A stretch of 64,000 nt of DNA from an uncultured Oleiphilaceae bacterium (GTDB lineage: Bacteria > Pseudomonadota > Gammaproteobacteria > Pseudomonadales > Oleiphilaceae). The stretch lies in assembly GCA_913060665.1 (NCBI GenBank), contig CAJXUY010000008.1, positions 119,301 through 183,300 on the forward strand, given 5' to 3'. Below, one piece after another: positions 9,860-19,833 of the stretch (the first letter of the stretch is position 1; every line of letters starts with the position of its first letter). A program made the position numbers and the translations under genes. The notes under the pieces are model-generated. The model had not been told where the DNA came from and made no database searches. It saw nothing but the letters and a program-made list of their open reading frames with translations.

Positions 9860-11257
9860 GTGCCAATTGCAGTTAAGTTAAATCAGTATCTGGGTCGCCA
9901 GAATGTGTTTGTTCATGAAATCCCTCATGAGCGCACGGTATCACTGGGTTGTGCGATCAGTAAGGCTAATGTAACACCGGATGCCACGTTAAAGTCAGTG
10001 TTAATGATTGACGTTAAAGGCGCGGTAATGGCTGTTTTTCCGTTTCCTGCTGAATTAAACATTGATGCAGTTAATCAGGCGCTAGGGCGTAATCTACAAC
10101 TACTGACACCAGAGCAGTCAGATAAGCTGTTTACAGATTGTGAGACTGGTGCTCACCCGCCTATTGGTGGGGCTTATGGCATTCCGATGATTATTGATGA
10201 ATCGTTGCTGGAGCAAGACCTTTTCTATCTCCAGAGTGGCTGTAATGCGACTATGCTACAGATGGATGGTCGTGCTTTCAGGCTGGCTATTGCGGGTACA
10301 AGTAAAGGTCCTATTGCCGTTTGGAAAGAGGGTTCTGCGGGCACGTCATCGTTAAATAACGGCAATTTGTCTATTGATGATGTGGCTAAGAAATTAGAAA
10401 AACTATATCGCCTTCCACCGATGCCTGCTATTGCGGTTAAAATCCTTCATTTGGTGACTGATCCTGATTCTTCTGTCGGAGAGTTGGCAGAGGTTATTGA
10501 GTGTGACCCAAGCCTCGCTGCACAGATTATGCGTTATTCACGCTCTGCCTTGTTTAACTATCAGGGTGAGATCAGAAGCGTACAAGAGGCTGTTAATATT
10601 GTACTAGGCTTTGAGCGGGTTGCTCATATCGCGATGGGGGTTGCAGCCTCTAAAGCCTTTGATATTCCGAAAGAGGGACCTCTAGGCCTTGATGCATTTT
10701 GGAAACATACGCTTTATAGCGCCACCTTGTGCCAGCATTTAGCACAAAAATTGCCATCAGAGGCGGGGGTTGACCCAGGGTTAGCCTACCTTACCGGTTT
10801 ACTTCATAACTTTGGTTTACTTTTAGTAGGGCATTTGTTTCCGCCAGAGTTTTGTATGCTTAACAAGCTGCGAGAGGCGAATCTTGAGCTATCGATGGAC
10901 GCGATTGAAAAGCAAGTCTTTGGTATGGGGGGGGCGCAAGATTTAATAGCACTTGGACATGGCACCATTGGCGGTATTTTGCTAAGAATGTGGAACTTGC
11001 CAGAAGAAGTGGTGAAATCTGCCGCCATGCATCAAACTATCGGTTACCAAGGTGATTGCCAAAATTATGTGCAGTTGGTTCAGTTAGCGAATTGTCTGCT
11101 TAAATCGCATGGTATTGGTGATGAGCTAAATGAGCAGGACCCTGAACCACTAATAGAGGCGCTTGGCTTGACGGTTGATAAGACCCATGAAATTTCAGAG
11201 GCCGCAATGAGTCGTTGCAGTGACCTCGACGCAATGGCTGCAGAAATGGCAGCTTAA
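9860..11257 (+). CDS. YbaK-like (aminoacyl-tRNA deacylase-like) domain fused to an HDOD domain
   Basis: N-terminal YbaK-like region, then LEKLYRLPPMPAIAVKILHLVTDPDSSVGELAEVIECDPSLAAQIMRYSRSALF (HDOD); GTG start. Confidence 0.8.
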   Translation: MPIAVKLNQYLGRQNVFVHEIPHERTVSLGCAISKANVTPDATLKSVLMIDVKGAVMAVFPFPAELNIDAVNQALGRNLQLLTPEQSDKLFTDCETGAHPPIGGAYGIPMIIDESLLEQDLFYLQSGCNATMLQMDGRAFRLAIAGTSKGPIAVWKEGSAGTSSLNNGNLSIDDVAKKLEKLYRLPPMPAIAVKILHLVTDPDSSVGELAEVIECDPSLAAQIMRYSRSALFNYQGEIRSVQEAVNIVLGFERVAHIAMGVAASKAFDIPKEGPLGLDAFWKHTLYSATLCQHLAQKLPSEAGVDPGLAYLTGLLHNFGLLLVGHLFPPEFCMLNKLREANLELSMDAIEKQVFGMGGAQDLIALGHGTIGGILLRMWNLPEEVVKSAAMHQTIGYQGDCQNYVQLVQLANCLLKSHGIGDELNEQDPEPLIEALGLTVDKTHEISEAAMSRCSDLDAMAAEMAA

Positions 11258-11794
11258 GTGCTGGCCAGGTTTATCTCTATTTGGGACAGCAATAGCGGCC
11301 TTTCCTTGGATTATTCCGTGACATCATGAATTCTATTTTGTATGAGTCGCCTGGCAAGTCATCGTATTTTGTCGGGTTTATTGATTGGTATTTGGTTTAA
11401 TCAAAATTCCGCATTTCCCCTTACTGTTGCCTTTTCTTACTCCAACTTCGTATAATGTCCGGCTCGCTATAACAGGTGTTTTAAATAAGCTGCATATAAT
11501 GCCGAATGATTTAGCGTAAATTATTGATAAATAATTGATAAATAGATTTCTTTGATAAATGTAAAGGCGTACGGCTGTAAATTAATAGATCGTGTAGGTT
11601 AAATTTAACCGATTAAACCGTTTATATCTTTCAATACAAGGTCGTATTGCGAGGGTTTAGTCTTTTTATCAAAATGGAATGATGTAGCGTTATTACACGG
11701 TTGGCTGTTAATTAGACGTAAGACTGTAAAGCTGAAAAGTATTTTTGATTTAACTTTTAAACTATTTTTATAAATTTATGGGAGCAATCCAGCA

Positions 11795-12451
11795 ATGCGA
11801 GTCATTTTATTAGGCGCACCAGGCGCAGGTAAAGGCACACAGGCGCAATTTATCTCAGAGAAGTATGATATTCCTCAAATCTCAACTGGTGATATGTTGC
11901 GAGCAGCGGTTAAAGCCGGTACTCCACTAGGCGTTAAAGTTAAAGAAGTGATGGCTTCAGGTGGTTTGGTGTCTGATGAGACGATCATTGCGTTGATTCA
12001 AGAGCGTATTAAAGATCAAGACTGTGCAAATGGTTTCTTGTTTGATGGCTTCCCTCGTACTATTCCACAAGCTGAAGCACTTAAAAACAACGGTATTAAA
12101 ATTGATTCTGTTGTTGAAATTAGTGTTGATGATGAAGAAATCATTGGTCGTTTAAGCGGTCGTCGTGTTCATGAAGCGAGCGGTCGTATTTACCATATTC
12201 AATACAATGCACCTAAAGTTGACGGTAAAGATGATGAAACTGGCGAGCCGTTGATTCAGCGTGAAGATGATTCTGAAGCAACTGTTCGTAAGCGTTTGGA
12301 TGTTTACCATGCGCAAACAGCGCCTCTCATTGAGTACTACCAGGGTTGGGCTAAAGACGACGCTGAGAATGCTCCCGGTTATGTTGCTGTTGCGGGTGTT
12401 GGAACGGTTGATGAGATCCGTGAAAAAGTATTTGTTGGTTTGGAAGGCTAA
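11795..12451 (+). CDS. adk: Adenylate kinase
   Basis: [20 protein letters not shown]...[17 protein letters not shown]...[15 protein letters not shown]. Confidence 0.98.
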   Translation: MRVILLGAPGAGKGTQAQFISEKYDIPQISTGDMLRAAVKAGTPLGVKVKEVMASGGLVSDETIIALIQERIKDQDCANGFLFDGFPRTIPQAEALKNNGIKIDSVVEISVDDEEIIGRLSGRRVHEASGRIYHIQYNAPKVDGKDDETGEPLIQREDDSEATVRKRLDVYHAQTAPLIEYYQGWAKDDAENAPGYVAVAGVGTVDEIREKVFVGLEG

Positions 12452-12474
12452 TTTTCGCTAGCGATTCTAATACC

Positions 12475-12532
12475 AGAGGGCTAGAAGCCCTCTAAAAGGG
12501 CTGTATCCGAATTCCGGTACAGCTTTTTTTTT
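12475..12532 (+). terminator. Tandem hairpins, the second followed by a T tract (adk terminator)
   Basis: AGAGGGCTagaAGCCCTCT (12475-12493), then GCTGTATCCGaattCCGGTACAGC followed by a T run. Confidence 0.8.
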
Positions 12533-12552
12533 GAATTTAAGAGAGTGTAATA

Positions 12553-13269
12553 ATGGCTTGTATACTGGCGCTTGATACGTCATCTGAAGGCTGCTCAGCG
12601 GCTCTCATTAAAGAAGGTAAGGTGACTAGCGTATACCAGGTGGTGCCACGAGACCATACGCGTAAAATCATCCCGATGATTCAGCAAGTGCTTAAAGAAA
12701 GCGGTACCGAGCCAGAACAACTTGACGCTATTGCATTTGGTCGGGGTCCGGGTTCATTTACTGGTTTGCGTATTGCGGCAGGTGTGACTCAGGGCTTAGC
12801 CTATGGGTTGGGTATCAAGGTTCTTCCTGTATCGACATTAGAGGCGATGGCGCTTGAGGCATTTGTGGTGTCTGGCCATCAGCAAGTGGCTACGGCCATT
12901 GATGCGCGTATGGATGAGGTCTATTGGGGAGCGTTTGAGGTTGTTGATGGCAACGTTGTCGCCGTTCAGCCTGAGTGTGTTTGTAAGCCTGAAGATGTGA
13001 TGCTAGCTGAAGGTGGCACTAGTGGTGCAGCGTTTTCAGGTGTTGGTAGTGGCTGGTCGTTTGTGCAGAGAATGCCTGAGTCGGTCCAGGGTCGAGTGTC
13101 GCTGGATGATCAAGCTCTAATGGCAAAAGCTGAATATATTGTCAGGATCGCAGACCGTAAGTATAGTGCTTCAAATGGTGCCTCAGAGGACATTGTTTCG
13201 GCTGAGCAAGCAATACCGGTTTATTTACGCGATACCGTTACGTGGAAGAAATTGCCAGGACGGGAGTAA
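12553..13269 (+). CDS. tsaB: tRNA threonylcarbamoyladenosine biosynthesis protein TsaB
   Basis: MACILALDTSSEGCSAAL...FGRGPGSFTGLRIAAGVTQGLAYG. Confidence 0.95.
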   Translation: MACILALDTSSEGCSAALIKEGKVTSVYQVVPRDHTRKIIPMIQQVLKESGTEPEQLDAIAFGRGPGSFTGLRIAAGVTQGLAYGLGIKVLPVSTLEAMALEAFVVSGHQQVATAIDARMDEVYWGAFEVVDGNVVAVQPECVCKPEDVMLAEGGTSGAAFSGVGSGWSFVQRMPESVQGRVSLDDQALMAKAEYIVRIADRKYSASNGASEDIVSAEQAIPVYLRDTVTWKKLPGRE

Positions 13270-13342
13270 ATTACTGTCATCCCCCCTATGTCTGCGCGGG
13301 GATGATAAACGCTCTACACTTTGAAAGACTTAAGGAACAAAA

Positions 13343-14143
13343 ATGGATTGGTTTCAAACCTTGGCGCTTGCGCTTATTCAGGGGTTAACTGAGTTCTTAC
13401 CCGTATCGAGCTCTGCGCATTTAATTCTGCCCTCTCAGGTGCTTGGGTGGGCTGATCAAGGGCTGGCTTTTGATGTGGCGGTTCATGTGGGCACATTGCT
13501 CGCGGTGGTACTGTATTTTAGACGAGACGTGGTTAGCCTTACGTTGTCGTGGATTGATAGTGCCTTAAAGCGCAAGCATACTGATGAGAGTCGTTTAGCG
13601 TGGTTAATTATTTTAGCGACTATCCCTGCGGGGGTTGCGGGTCTATTACTGGATGATTACATTGAGGCTAACTTGCGTTCAGCGGTGGTTATAGCGACCA
13701 CCACGGTGTTGTTTGGGGTGGTGTTGTGGTGGTCTGATTTTAACGGTAGTCGCACGCGTTCGTTAACATCGATAAATTGGAAGGACGCCTTGATAATTGG
13801 CTTTTCTCAAGCGCTGGCGCTAATACCAGGTACATCTCGTTCAGGTATTACCATGACCGCTGCACTGTTGATTGGTTTTAGCCGTGATGCTGCTGCTCGA
13901 TACTCGTTTTTGCTTTCGATTCCGCTGATTGCTGCAGCGGGTTTGTTGAAGGGCGTTGAGCTAGTCCAAACCGGAACTGATGCTCAATGGACCATGATAG
14001 GGGTGGGTACGCTTGCGGCATTTTTGAGTGCTTATGCGTGTATTCATCTTTTCTTGAGCTTTCTTGAGCGGATAGGTTTTACACCTTTTGTCATTTATCG
14101 TCTTTTACTAGGCGCGGTTTTAGGGTTATATTTACTAATGTGA
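13343..14143 (+). CDS. uppP: Undecaprenyl-diphosphatase
   Basis: ALIQGLTEFLPVSSSAHLILP, PGTSRSGITMTAALLIG. Confidence 0.96.
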   Translation: MDWFQTLALALIQGLTEFLPVSSSAHLILPSQVLGWADQGLAFDVAVHVGTLLAVVLYFRRDVVSLTLSWIDSALKRKHTDESRLAWLIILATIPAGVAGLLLDDYIEANLRSAVVIATTTVLFGVVLWWSDFNGSRTRSLTSINWKDALIIGFSQALALIPGTSRSGITMTAALLIGFSRDAAARYSFLLSIPLIAAAGLLKGVELVQTGTDAQWTMIGVGTLAAFLSAYACIHLFLSFLERIGFTPFVIYRLLLGAVLGLYLLM

Positions 14144-14206
14144 CGCTGAACATTGAGTGCTCGATAGTAATATAGAAAAACGTATTAGATAGAACGGCAG
14201 GCTTGG

Positions 14207-14539
14207 GTGGAAATAAATAACGCGATTGTTCCTGTAAATATCAGTCGCCCTCAGGCCGAGGGGGCTAATACCCGTGTGCCAAAAAGTAATGAAGTTGTAG
14301 GCGATGCCTCTAGAGAGCGCCGTACAGACCGAGCTAATAGTGAAACTATTGACCCTGCGGAGTTACAGCGCAGGGTTGAGCAGAAACAGGCCTCTCAGGC
14401 CATTGATGTAAGTCGCGCTCAACCCCCTGAGTCTTTTTCACTAAACACTCAGCAAGCCCTTAATACCTACCAGCAAACCGAAATTGCGGCACAGGAATAT
14501 GAGGGTGGGGTGTTAGTTGGTATCGACTTGTTTGCTTAG
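14207..14539 (+). CDS. Small hypothetical protein
   Basis: 110-aa ORF with GTG start between uppP and rsmJ; no recognisable domain. Confidence 0.5.
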   Translation: MEINNAIVPVNISRPQAEGANTRVPKSNEVVGDASRERRTDRANSETIDPAELQRRVEQKQASQAIDVSRAQPPESFSLNTQQALNTYQQTEIAAQEYEGGVLVGIDLFA

Positions 14540-14553
14540 ATGAATGTCTTTAA

Positions 14554-15378
14554 ATGAATCCAATTGATATTAAAGCGTCACTTGCTGTGACTGTTAGCAC
14601 GAGCGGTGATGAGGTTGCCGCTACCGGTTTTGCGCAACGCTTGGGGCTAGAAATGCTGAGTGATGTAACCCCGACAAAAGAGCGTCGGTTCCCCTTTTTG
14701 ATGATCTACGGTCAAGATGGTCCTTCATTGGTAGAGACCGGAAAAGGGGCTCCGGGGCCTGTTAATGCAGATTTTGTTTCAGGTAAGGTAGATCACCGGC
14801 GTAAGTTTGGTGGCGGTAAAGGGCAGCTTATTGCTAAGGCCGTGGGTCTAAAGTCCGGCATTACACCCCATGTATTAGATGCCACTGCGGGGCTTGGCCG
14901 AGATGCGTTTGTGTTAGCCAGTTTGGGCTGTCAGGTAACGTTATTAGAGCGCTCACCTATTGTTGCCGAGTTGTTGTCTACTGGGCTTGAACAGGCTCGT
15001 TTATCGTATGATGTGGCACCGATTATTTCACTGATGACAATGATTAATGAAGATAGCATTGAATGGCTATCGGTTCAGAATGAGCCTGTGGCGGATGTTG
15101 TTTATCTCGACCCTATGTTTCCTGATCGGGATAAATCATCGTTAGTTAAAAAAGAGATGCGGTTGTTTAAACCTCTGGTGGGGGGAGACCTTGATGCAGA
15201 AGCGTTGCTTTCTGCAGCCTTAGAAAAGGCTCGGTATCGTGTCGTCGTGAAACGTCCTCGCAAAGCGCCTGCAATTGAGGGTGTTAAGCCAACGTTAAAG
15301 CTTGAAGGAAAAAGTAGCCGTTATGATATTTATACTTTGAAGTCGATGGAGGGCTTAAGAGGGTCGTCGTTAGGCTGA
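14554..15378 (+). CDS. rsmJ: 16S rRNA (guanine1516-N2)-methyltransferase
   Basis: [33 protein letters not shown]...[22 protein letters not shown]. Confidence 0.92.
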   Translation: MNPIDIKASLAVTVSTSGDEVAATGFAQRLGLEMLSDVTPTKERRFPFLMIYGQDGPSLVETGKGAPGPVNADFVSGKVDHRRKFGGGKGQLIAKAVGLKSGITPHVLDATAGLGRDAFVLASLGCQVTLLERSPIVAELLSTGLEQARLSYDVAPIISLMTMINEDSIEWLSVQNEPVADVVYLDPMFPDRDKSSLVKKEMRLFKPLVGGDLDAEALLSAALEKARYRVVVKRPRKAPAIEGVKPTLKLEGKSSRYDIYTLKSMEGLRGSSLG

Positions 15379-15398
15379 CCTATCGTATTTAAGCCCCT

Positions 15399-15421
15399 GT
15401 AGCCTCGAAGCGGAATCAGGG
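15399..15421. repeat. REP-like intergenic element (short form)
   Basis: GTAGCCTCGAAGCGGAATCAGGG; shares 15 bp exactly (CGAAGCGGAATCAGG) with the element at 35317-35348. Confidence 0.55.
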
Positions 15422-15434
15422 TTTTTGGCAAGCT

Positions 15435-17912
15435 TTAACTCAGCGTGGTAACCTGCAACACACCTTGTCTCATTTCAGCATTGAGCACCAGTTTGGCATC
15501 TTCTACTACGTAAGCTAATTTCTCGCTGTAAACCAATTTTCCGTCTTCATTTTCGGTGACAATACCGTTTTCTTTTAAGTTTGCGATAAAGTAGCGGAAT
15601 AGTGTTTTATCAAAAAATTCCGGAGCATTGAGGCCATAAAGTATCGACATCCGTTGTGCCATTTGTGTGCTTTGTTCTTCAAGCTCTGTTGCATCTAACA
15701 CGCCAGAGCCCTGGTTACGCAGTACCGCGATACTGATGTAGTAACGTTCGATTGTTTGAATAATAAAGCGGGCTAGAACACTAAGTAATACAAAGTTTGC
15801 TGAGCCGGTGCTAGGACGGCAGAGGCTATCGCCTTCAACGTGCAGCATATCGTTATTGATCAATACATCTACCCACTGTTCGATTACATCTGAAACGTCT
15901 TCCTTGTCCCAATGAATGAATAGTTCAGCCTTAATATAAGGATAGATAGAGCGAACCAGAAAGACGACTTTTTCTCGTTTCATCATCGGGTTATTTTGGA
16001 ACAGGCTAGCGATAAGTGCTGGCACTGCATATAGATGAAGAATGTTATTACGATAGTAAGTCATTAGCGTGGCGTTGCTGCCTTCTAATGTAATAATGTC
16101 ACCCAAACTCTGCTTCTGCCGTGCGACTAATCCCATTTTTTCAGCATATTCCAGCCAGTCTTTTCCGCAGCCATCTGGGTAAGACATATGTGGGCTGTAT
16201 GGCATCTGTTTTAGCAGGTTGCTGAAGGTATCCATCTGGCTCGCTAAAATTCTCTCATCCATTGACTGCTTGGCGGTTGATAACAGTATCAAGCCGGCCA
16301 TGTTGATGGGGTTGATAGATGAGGCATCATTAATATGAGTGGTAATCTTGTCCGCGAGATCATTGACGACATTGTTCAGCCACTTAGGGCGGTATTCTGC
16401 GTCATATGCCTGGTCTTTCCAGTGAGGTTGCTGTTCGTCTAAAAACTGGTTTAGATAGATAGGCTCACCAAAGTTAACATTCACTTTACCGAATGACTTT
16501 CGAAGATTTGAAAGCGACCTGAATAACCCAAAAACAGACTCTTTTTCTTTCTTCTTACCGCGAAGTTCGCCTAAATATGTGCGCCCTTCGAGTACTTTTT
16601 CATAACCGACATATACGGGCATAAAAGCGATCGGTTTACTGCTATTTCGCAGATAACTACGCACAGTCATGGCGATCATGCCAGGGCGCGGTTGCAGCAT
16701 CCTTCCGGTTCGGCTTCGACCACCCTCAACAAAGTATTCAACAGAGTATCCTTTAGAGAACATTTGGTAAAGGTACTCGTTAAAGATGGCTGCATAGAGT
16801 TTGTTGTTTTTGAAACTACGACGCATAAAGAAAGCTCCGCCACGGCGAAGTAGCGGTCCAACGATAGGCATATTAAGGTTAATGCCCGCAGCAATGTGAG
16901 GCACCATTATGCCGTGTTTGTAGAGAACGTATGAGAGTAATAGGTAATCGATATGGCTTCGGTGGCAAGGTACGTAGACCACAGAATTCTCTTTAGCGAT
17001 TTCTTGTACCGTCTCAATATTTCGGATATTCACGCCATCGTATATTTTGTTCCATACCCAAGAGAGAACCCGTGATAAGAACCGGATAACGGTCATGGAA
17101 AGGTTAGATGCTATTTCATCACCATATTTAATCGCTCGGGCTTTTACCTTTTCTGGGGAGGTGCCTTCTTCTTTTGCAGTCTCTCTTATGACATCTTTAA
17201 CCACCGTGCTGTGGATAAGTGAATGTACCAATGTGCGACGGTGTGATAAGTCAGGGCCGAGGATCGCTTGACGCGTGCGGCGGAAGTGCACCCGTAATAT
17301 TCTGGCGAGTTTACGGGTAGCAATCTCTTCGTTGTTTTCGGCTTCGTTTTTTGTCTCGTTAATGATGCTCTGAAGCGAGATCGGTTTGCTGAACTGAACG
17401 AATGTTCTTCGTCCGTGAAGCATAATAATCAAGAACTTTTGCAAGCGACCTGCTACTGACCAGCTATCGGACAGTAGTATTTTGAACATCGACTTTTGTT
17501 TCTCAGGCTCACGCCCCCATAAAAGTGAAACGGGCACAATTTGTACGTCTAGGTCAGGGTTAAGCTCAGCTTCGTGAACCATTTGCTTAAGACGCTCTGT
17601 TACGGTGGGGCTTTGGCGTTTTCGAAACCATTGTCCTTGGCGTGAATATAAAAAGAAAAACGAACGCCGAATACCTTTTCCTCCAATGGGAAGAGCAGCT
17701 TGCGAAGAAGGGAGATCCGCAGCAAGGCACTCCTGTTCGAGTACCAGTCGACTAGAAAATGAGTTGTACTGCAATACATAACAAACAGGTTTATCGGGGT
17801 TGAGTTGTAAAAAGTCCTTTTCGCTACCGACAACTTCGGTTTTTACCCAGAAAAAAAGTATTCTTCTCAATATATTGAAGAAAAAGGAGCTTAATCCCAA
17901 AAAGTGGCTCAT
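15435..17912 (-). CDS. plsB: Glycerol-3-phosphate 1-O-acyltransferase
   Basis: 825 aa; VYVPCHRSHIDYLLLSYVLYKHGIMVPHIAAGINLNMP, EYFVEGGRSRTGRMLQPRPGM. Confidence 0.97.
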   Translation of the reverse strand: MSHFLGLSSFFFNILRRILFFWVKTEVVGSEKDFLQLNPDKPVCYVLQYNSFSSRLVLEQECLAADLPSSQAALPIGGKGIRRSFFFLYSRQGQWFRKRQSPTVTERLKQMVHEAELNPDLDVQIVPVSLLWGREPEKQKSMFKILLSDSWSVAGRLQKFLIIMLHGRRTFVQFSKPISLQSIINETKNEAENNEEIATRKLARILRVHFRRTRQAILGPDLSHRRTLVHSLIHSTVVKDVIRETAKEEGTSPEKVKARAIKYGDEIASNLSMTVIRFLSRVLSWVWNKIYDGVNIRNIETVQEIAKENSVVYVPCHRSHIDYLLLSYVLYKHGIMVPHIAAGINLNMPIVGPLLRRGGAFFMRRSFKNNKLYAAIFNEYLYQMFSKGYSVEYFVEGGRSRTGRMLQPRPGMIAMTVRSYLRNSSKPIAFMPVYVGYEKVLEGRTYLGELRGKKKEKESVFGLFRSLSNLRKSFGKVNVNFGEPIYLNQFLDEQQPHWKDQAYDAEYRPKWLNNVVNDLADKITTHINDASSINPINMAGLILLSTAKQSMDERILASQMDTFSNLLKQMPYSPHMSYPDGCGKDWLEYAEKMGLVARQKQSLGDIITLEGSNATLMTYYRNNILHLYAVPALIASLFQNNPMMKREKVVFLVRSIYPYIKAELFIHWDKEDVSDVIEQWVDVLINNDMLHVEGDSLCRPSTGSANFVLLSVLARFIIQTIERYYISIAVLRNQGSGVLDATELEEQSTQMAQRMSILYGLNAPEFFDKTLFRYFIANLKENGIVTENEDGKLVYSEKLAYVVEDAKLVLNAEMRQGVLQVTTLS

Positions 17913-18158
17913 AGTTTCATCTTTACGTAGCTAAACAATGGAGGTAAGTTTATCTGCTAACGTTGAAGGTAGCAAAGCTCAAACCTTCCAATAACATTAC
18001 CAAAAAGTATAAGAGATATTTCTTTTTGCATGTGAATCAACCTATTTAAGCGCTTGAAAAGCATATAGACTGTTCATATATTTTAAGTGTTAGATAGAAA
18101 TACATTATCCTACTTGAACCGACTATAAAAATAGTAAAGAGGGAGTTATTCACTCGTC

Positions 18159-19085
18159 ATGATCCAGATTTCAGAACTCACTCGAAAATTTGGCCCGTTT
18201 ACAGCGGTAAACAAGGTCAGTTTCGAGGTTAAGCCGGGCGAAGTGCTGGGTTTTCTTGGGCCTAATGGTGCAGGAAAATCAACCACGATGAAGATGATTA
18301 CCGGGTTTTTGGCGCCCACCGCGGGTCACGTGAAAGTGATGGGGCAAAATGTAGCCAAACATCCGATGAATGCCCAAAAACAAATGGGGTATTTACCAGA
18401 AGGAGCGCCTTCTTATGGTGATATGTCCGTTTTGAAATTTCTTCGCTTTATCGGGAAAATTCGAGGTTTTAGTGGTGATGAACTTGATCAGCGAATTCAC
18501 AAGGTTGTAGATCAGGTTGCGTTATCAGAGGTTTTAAATCAACGTATTGAGACATTGTCTAAGGGGTTTAAGCGTCGAGTCGGCATCGCTCAAGCCATTA
18601 TCCATGACCCTCAAGTGCTTATTCTAGATGAGCCTACCGACGGCCTTGATCCTAACCAGAAGCATCAGGTCAGGGAACTGATCAGGAACCTTGCCAAGGA
18701 TAAGATAGTTATCATCTCAACACATATTCTTGAAGAGGTGAGTGCAGTCTGTACGAGGGCGCTGATTATCTCGGCAGGCAATATCGTATTTGATGGCACG
18801 CCTGTTGAGTTGGCGGCGAAATCAAAATACCACAATGCGGTGTCGGTTAAGTTTTCGCATCCTTATGAGGTTAAGCAAAAGCTTGAGTCATTGGTCAATG
18901 TGTACCGTATTGACTGTGAGGATGAGAGTGGTTTGATTACGGTCTTCCCTGAAACAGGTAAATCAGTACTTAAACAGGTGAATGAACTGATTCACATACA
19001 AGATTGGGAGGTTGAGGAGCTTCATGTTGAAAAAGGACGACTTGATGACGTTTTCCGTCAGGTAACAGTAGGGGAGGTTGCATGA
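18159..19085 (+). CDS. ABC transporter ATP-binding protein (GldA-like)
   Basis: FLGPNGAGKSTTMKMITGFL, LSKGFKRRVGIAQAIIHDPQVLILDEPTDGLDP. Confidence 0.93.
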   Translation: MIQISELTRKFGPFTAVNKVSFEVKPGEVLGFLGPNGAGKSTTMKMITGFLAPTAGHVKVMGQNVAKHPMNAQKQMGYLPEGAPSYGDMSVLKFLRFIGKIRGFSGDELDQRIHKVVDQVALSEVLNQRIETLSKGFKRRVGIAQAIIHDPQVLILDEPTDGLDPNQKHQVRELIRNLAKDKIVIISTHILEEVSAVCTRALIISAGNIVFDGTPVELAAKSKYHNAVSVKFSHPYEVKQKLESLVNVYRIDCEDESGLITVFPETGKSVLKQVNELIHIQDWEVEELHVEKGRLDDVFRQVTVGEVA

Positions 19086-19816
19086 TGGGTACTGGTATTA
19101 TTATGAGGCGAGAGTTGGCGAGCTACTTTACAACACCGCTAGCCTATATTTTTATTGTTATCTTTTTGATGATGTCAGGTGTATTTACCTTTTATCTTGG
19201 ACGTTTTTTTGAACGGGGCCAAGCAGACTTAATATCCTTTTTTAACTTCATTCCTTGGCTCTACCTTATTCTAGTGCCTGCTATTTCGATGCGTCTATGG
19301 TCTGAAGAGCGTAAAAGCGGCACGATAGAGCTTTTGATGACGCTTCCTGTAACCGTTGTGCAGGCGGTATTAGGAAAGTTTCTGGCTGCGTGGTTGTTTA
19401 TTGGGGTTGCGTTGATGTTGACGTTTCCGGTTTGGGTGACGGTCAATTATCTGGGTGAGCCTGATAATGGTGTTATCTTTGCGAGTTATCTAGGGAGCTG
19501 GTTAATGGCCGGTGGCTTTTTGGCGGTAGGGTCTTGTATTTCGGCGACGACTAAAAGCCAAGTGGTCGCGTTTATCCTCACGCTTGTTATTTGCTTTATC
19601 TTTGTTGCAGCAGGGTTTCCGATGGTGCTGGATGCGTTTACCGAATGGGCCCCATTATGGTTGATCGATGGCATCTCTTCGTTGAGTTTTTTAACGCATT
19701 TTGATGCGGTGTCAAGAGGGGTGATTGATCTTCGTGATCTGCTTTATTTCTTAATAATGACGGTGTGCTGGTTAGCGGCTACCACGGTTGTTATCAACAT
19801 TAAAAAAGCAGATTAG
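19082..19816 (+). CDS. ABC-2 type permease (GldF-like)
   Basis: MRRELASYFTTPLAYIFIVIFLMMSGVFTF...SEERKSGTIELLMTLPV; multiple TMs. Confidence 0.9.
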   Translation: MMGTGIIMRRELASYFTTPLAYIFIVIFLMMSGVFTFYLGRFFERGQADLISFFNFIPWLYLILVPAISMRLWSEERKSGTIELLMTLPVTVVQAVLGKFLAAWLFIGVALMLTFPVWVTVNYLGEPDNGVIFASYLGSWLMAGGFLAVGSCISATTKSQVVAFILTLVICFIFVAAGFPMVLDAFTEWAPLWLIDGISSLSFLTHFDAVSRGVIDLRDLLYFLIMTVCWLAATTVVINIKKAD

Positions 19817-19833
19817 GACAGGGAATTAGATCA

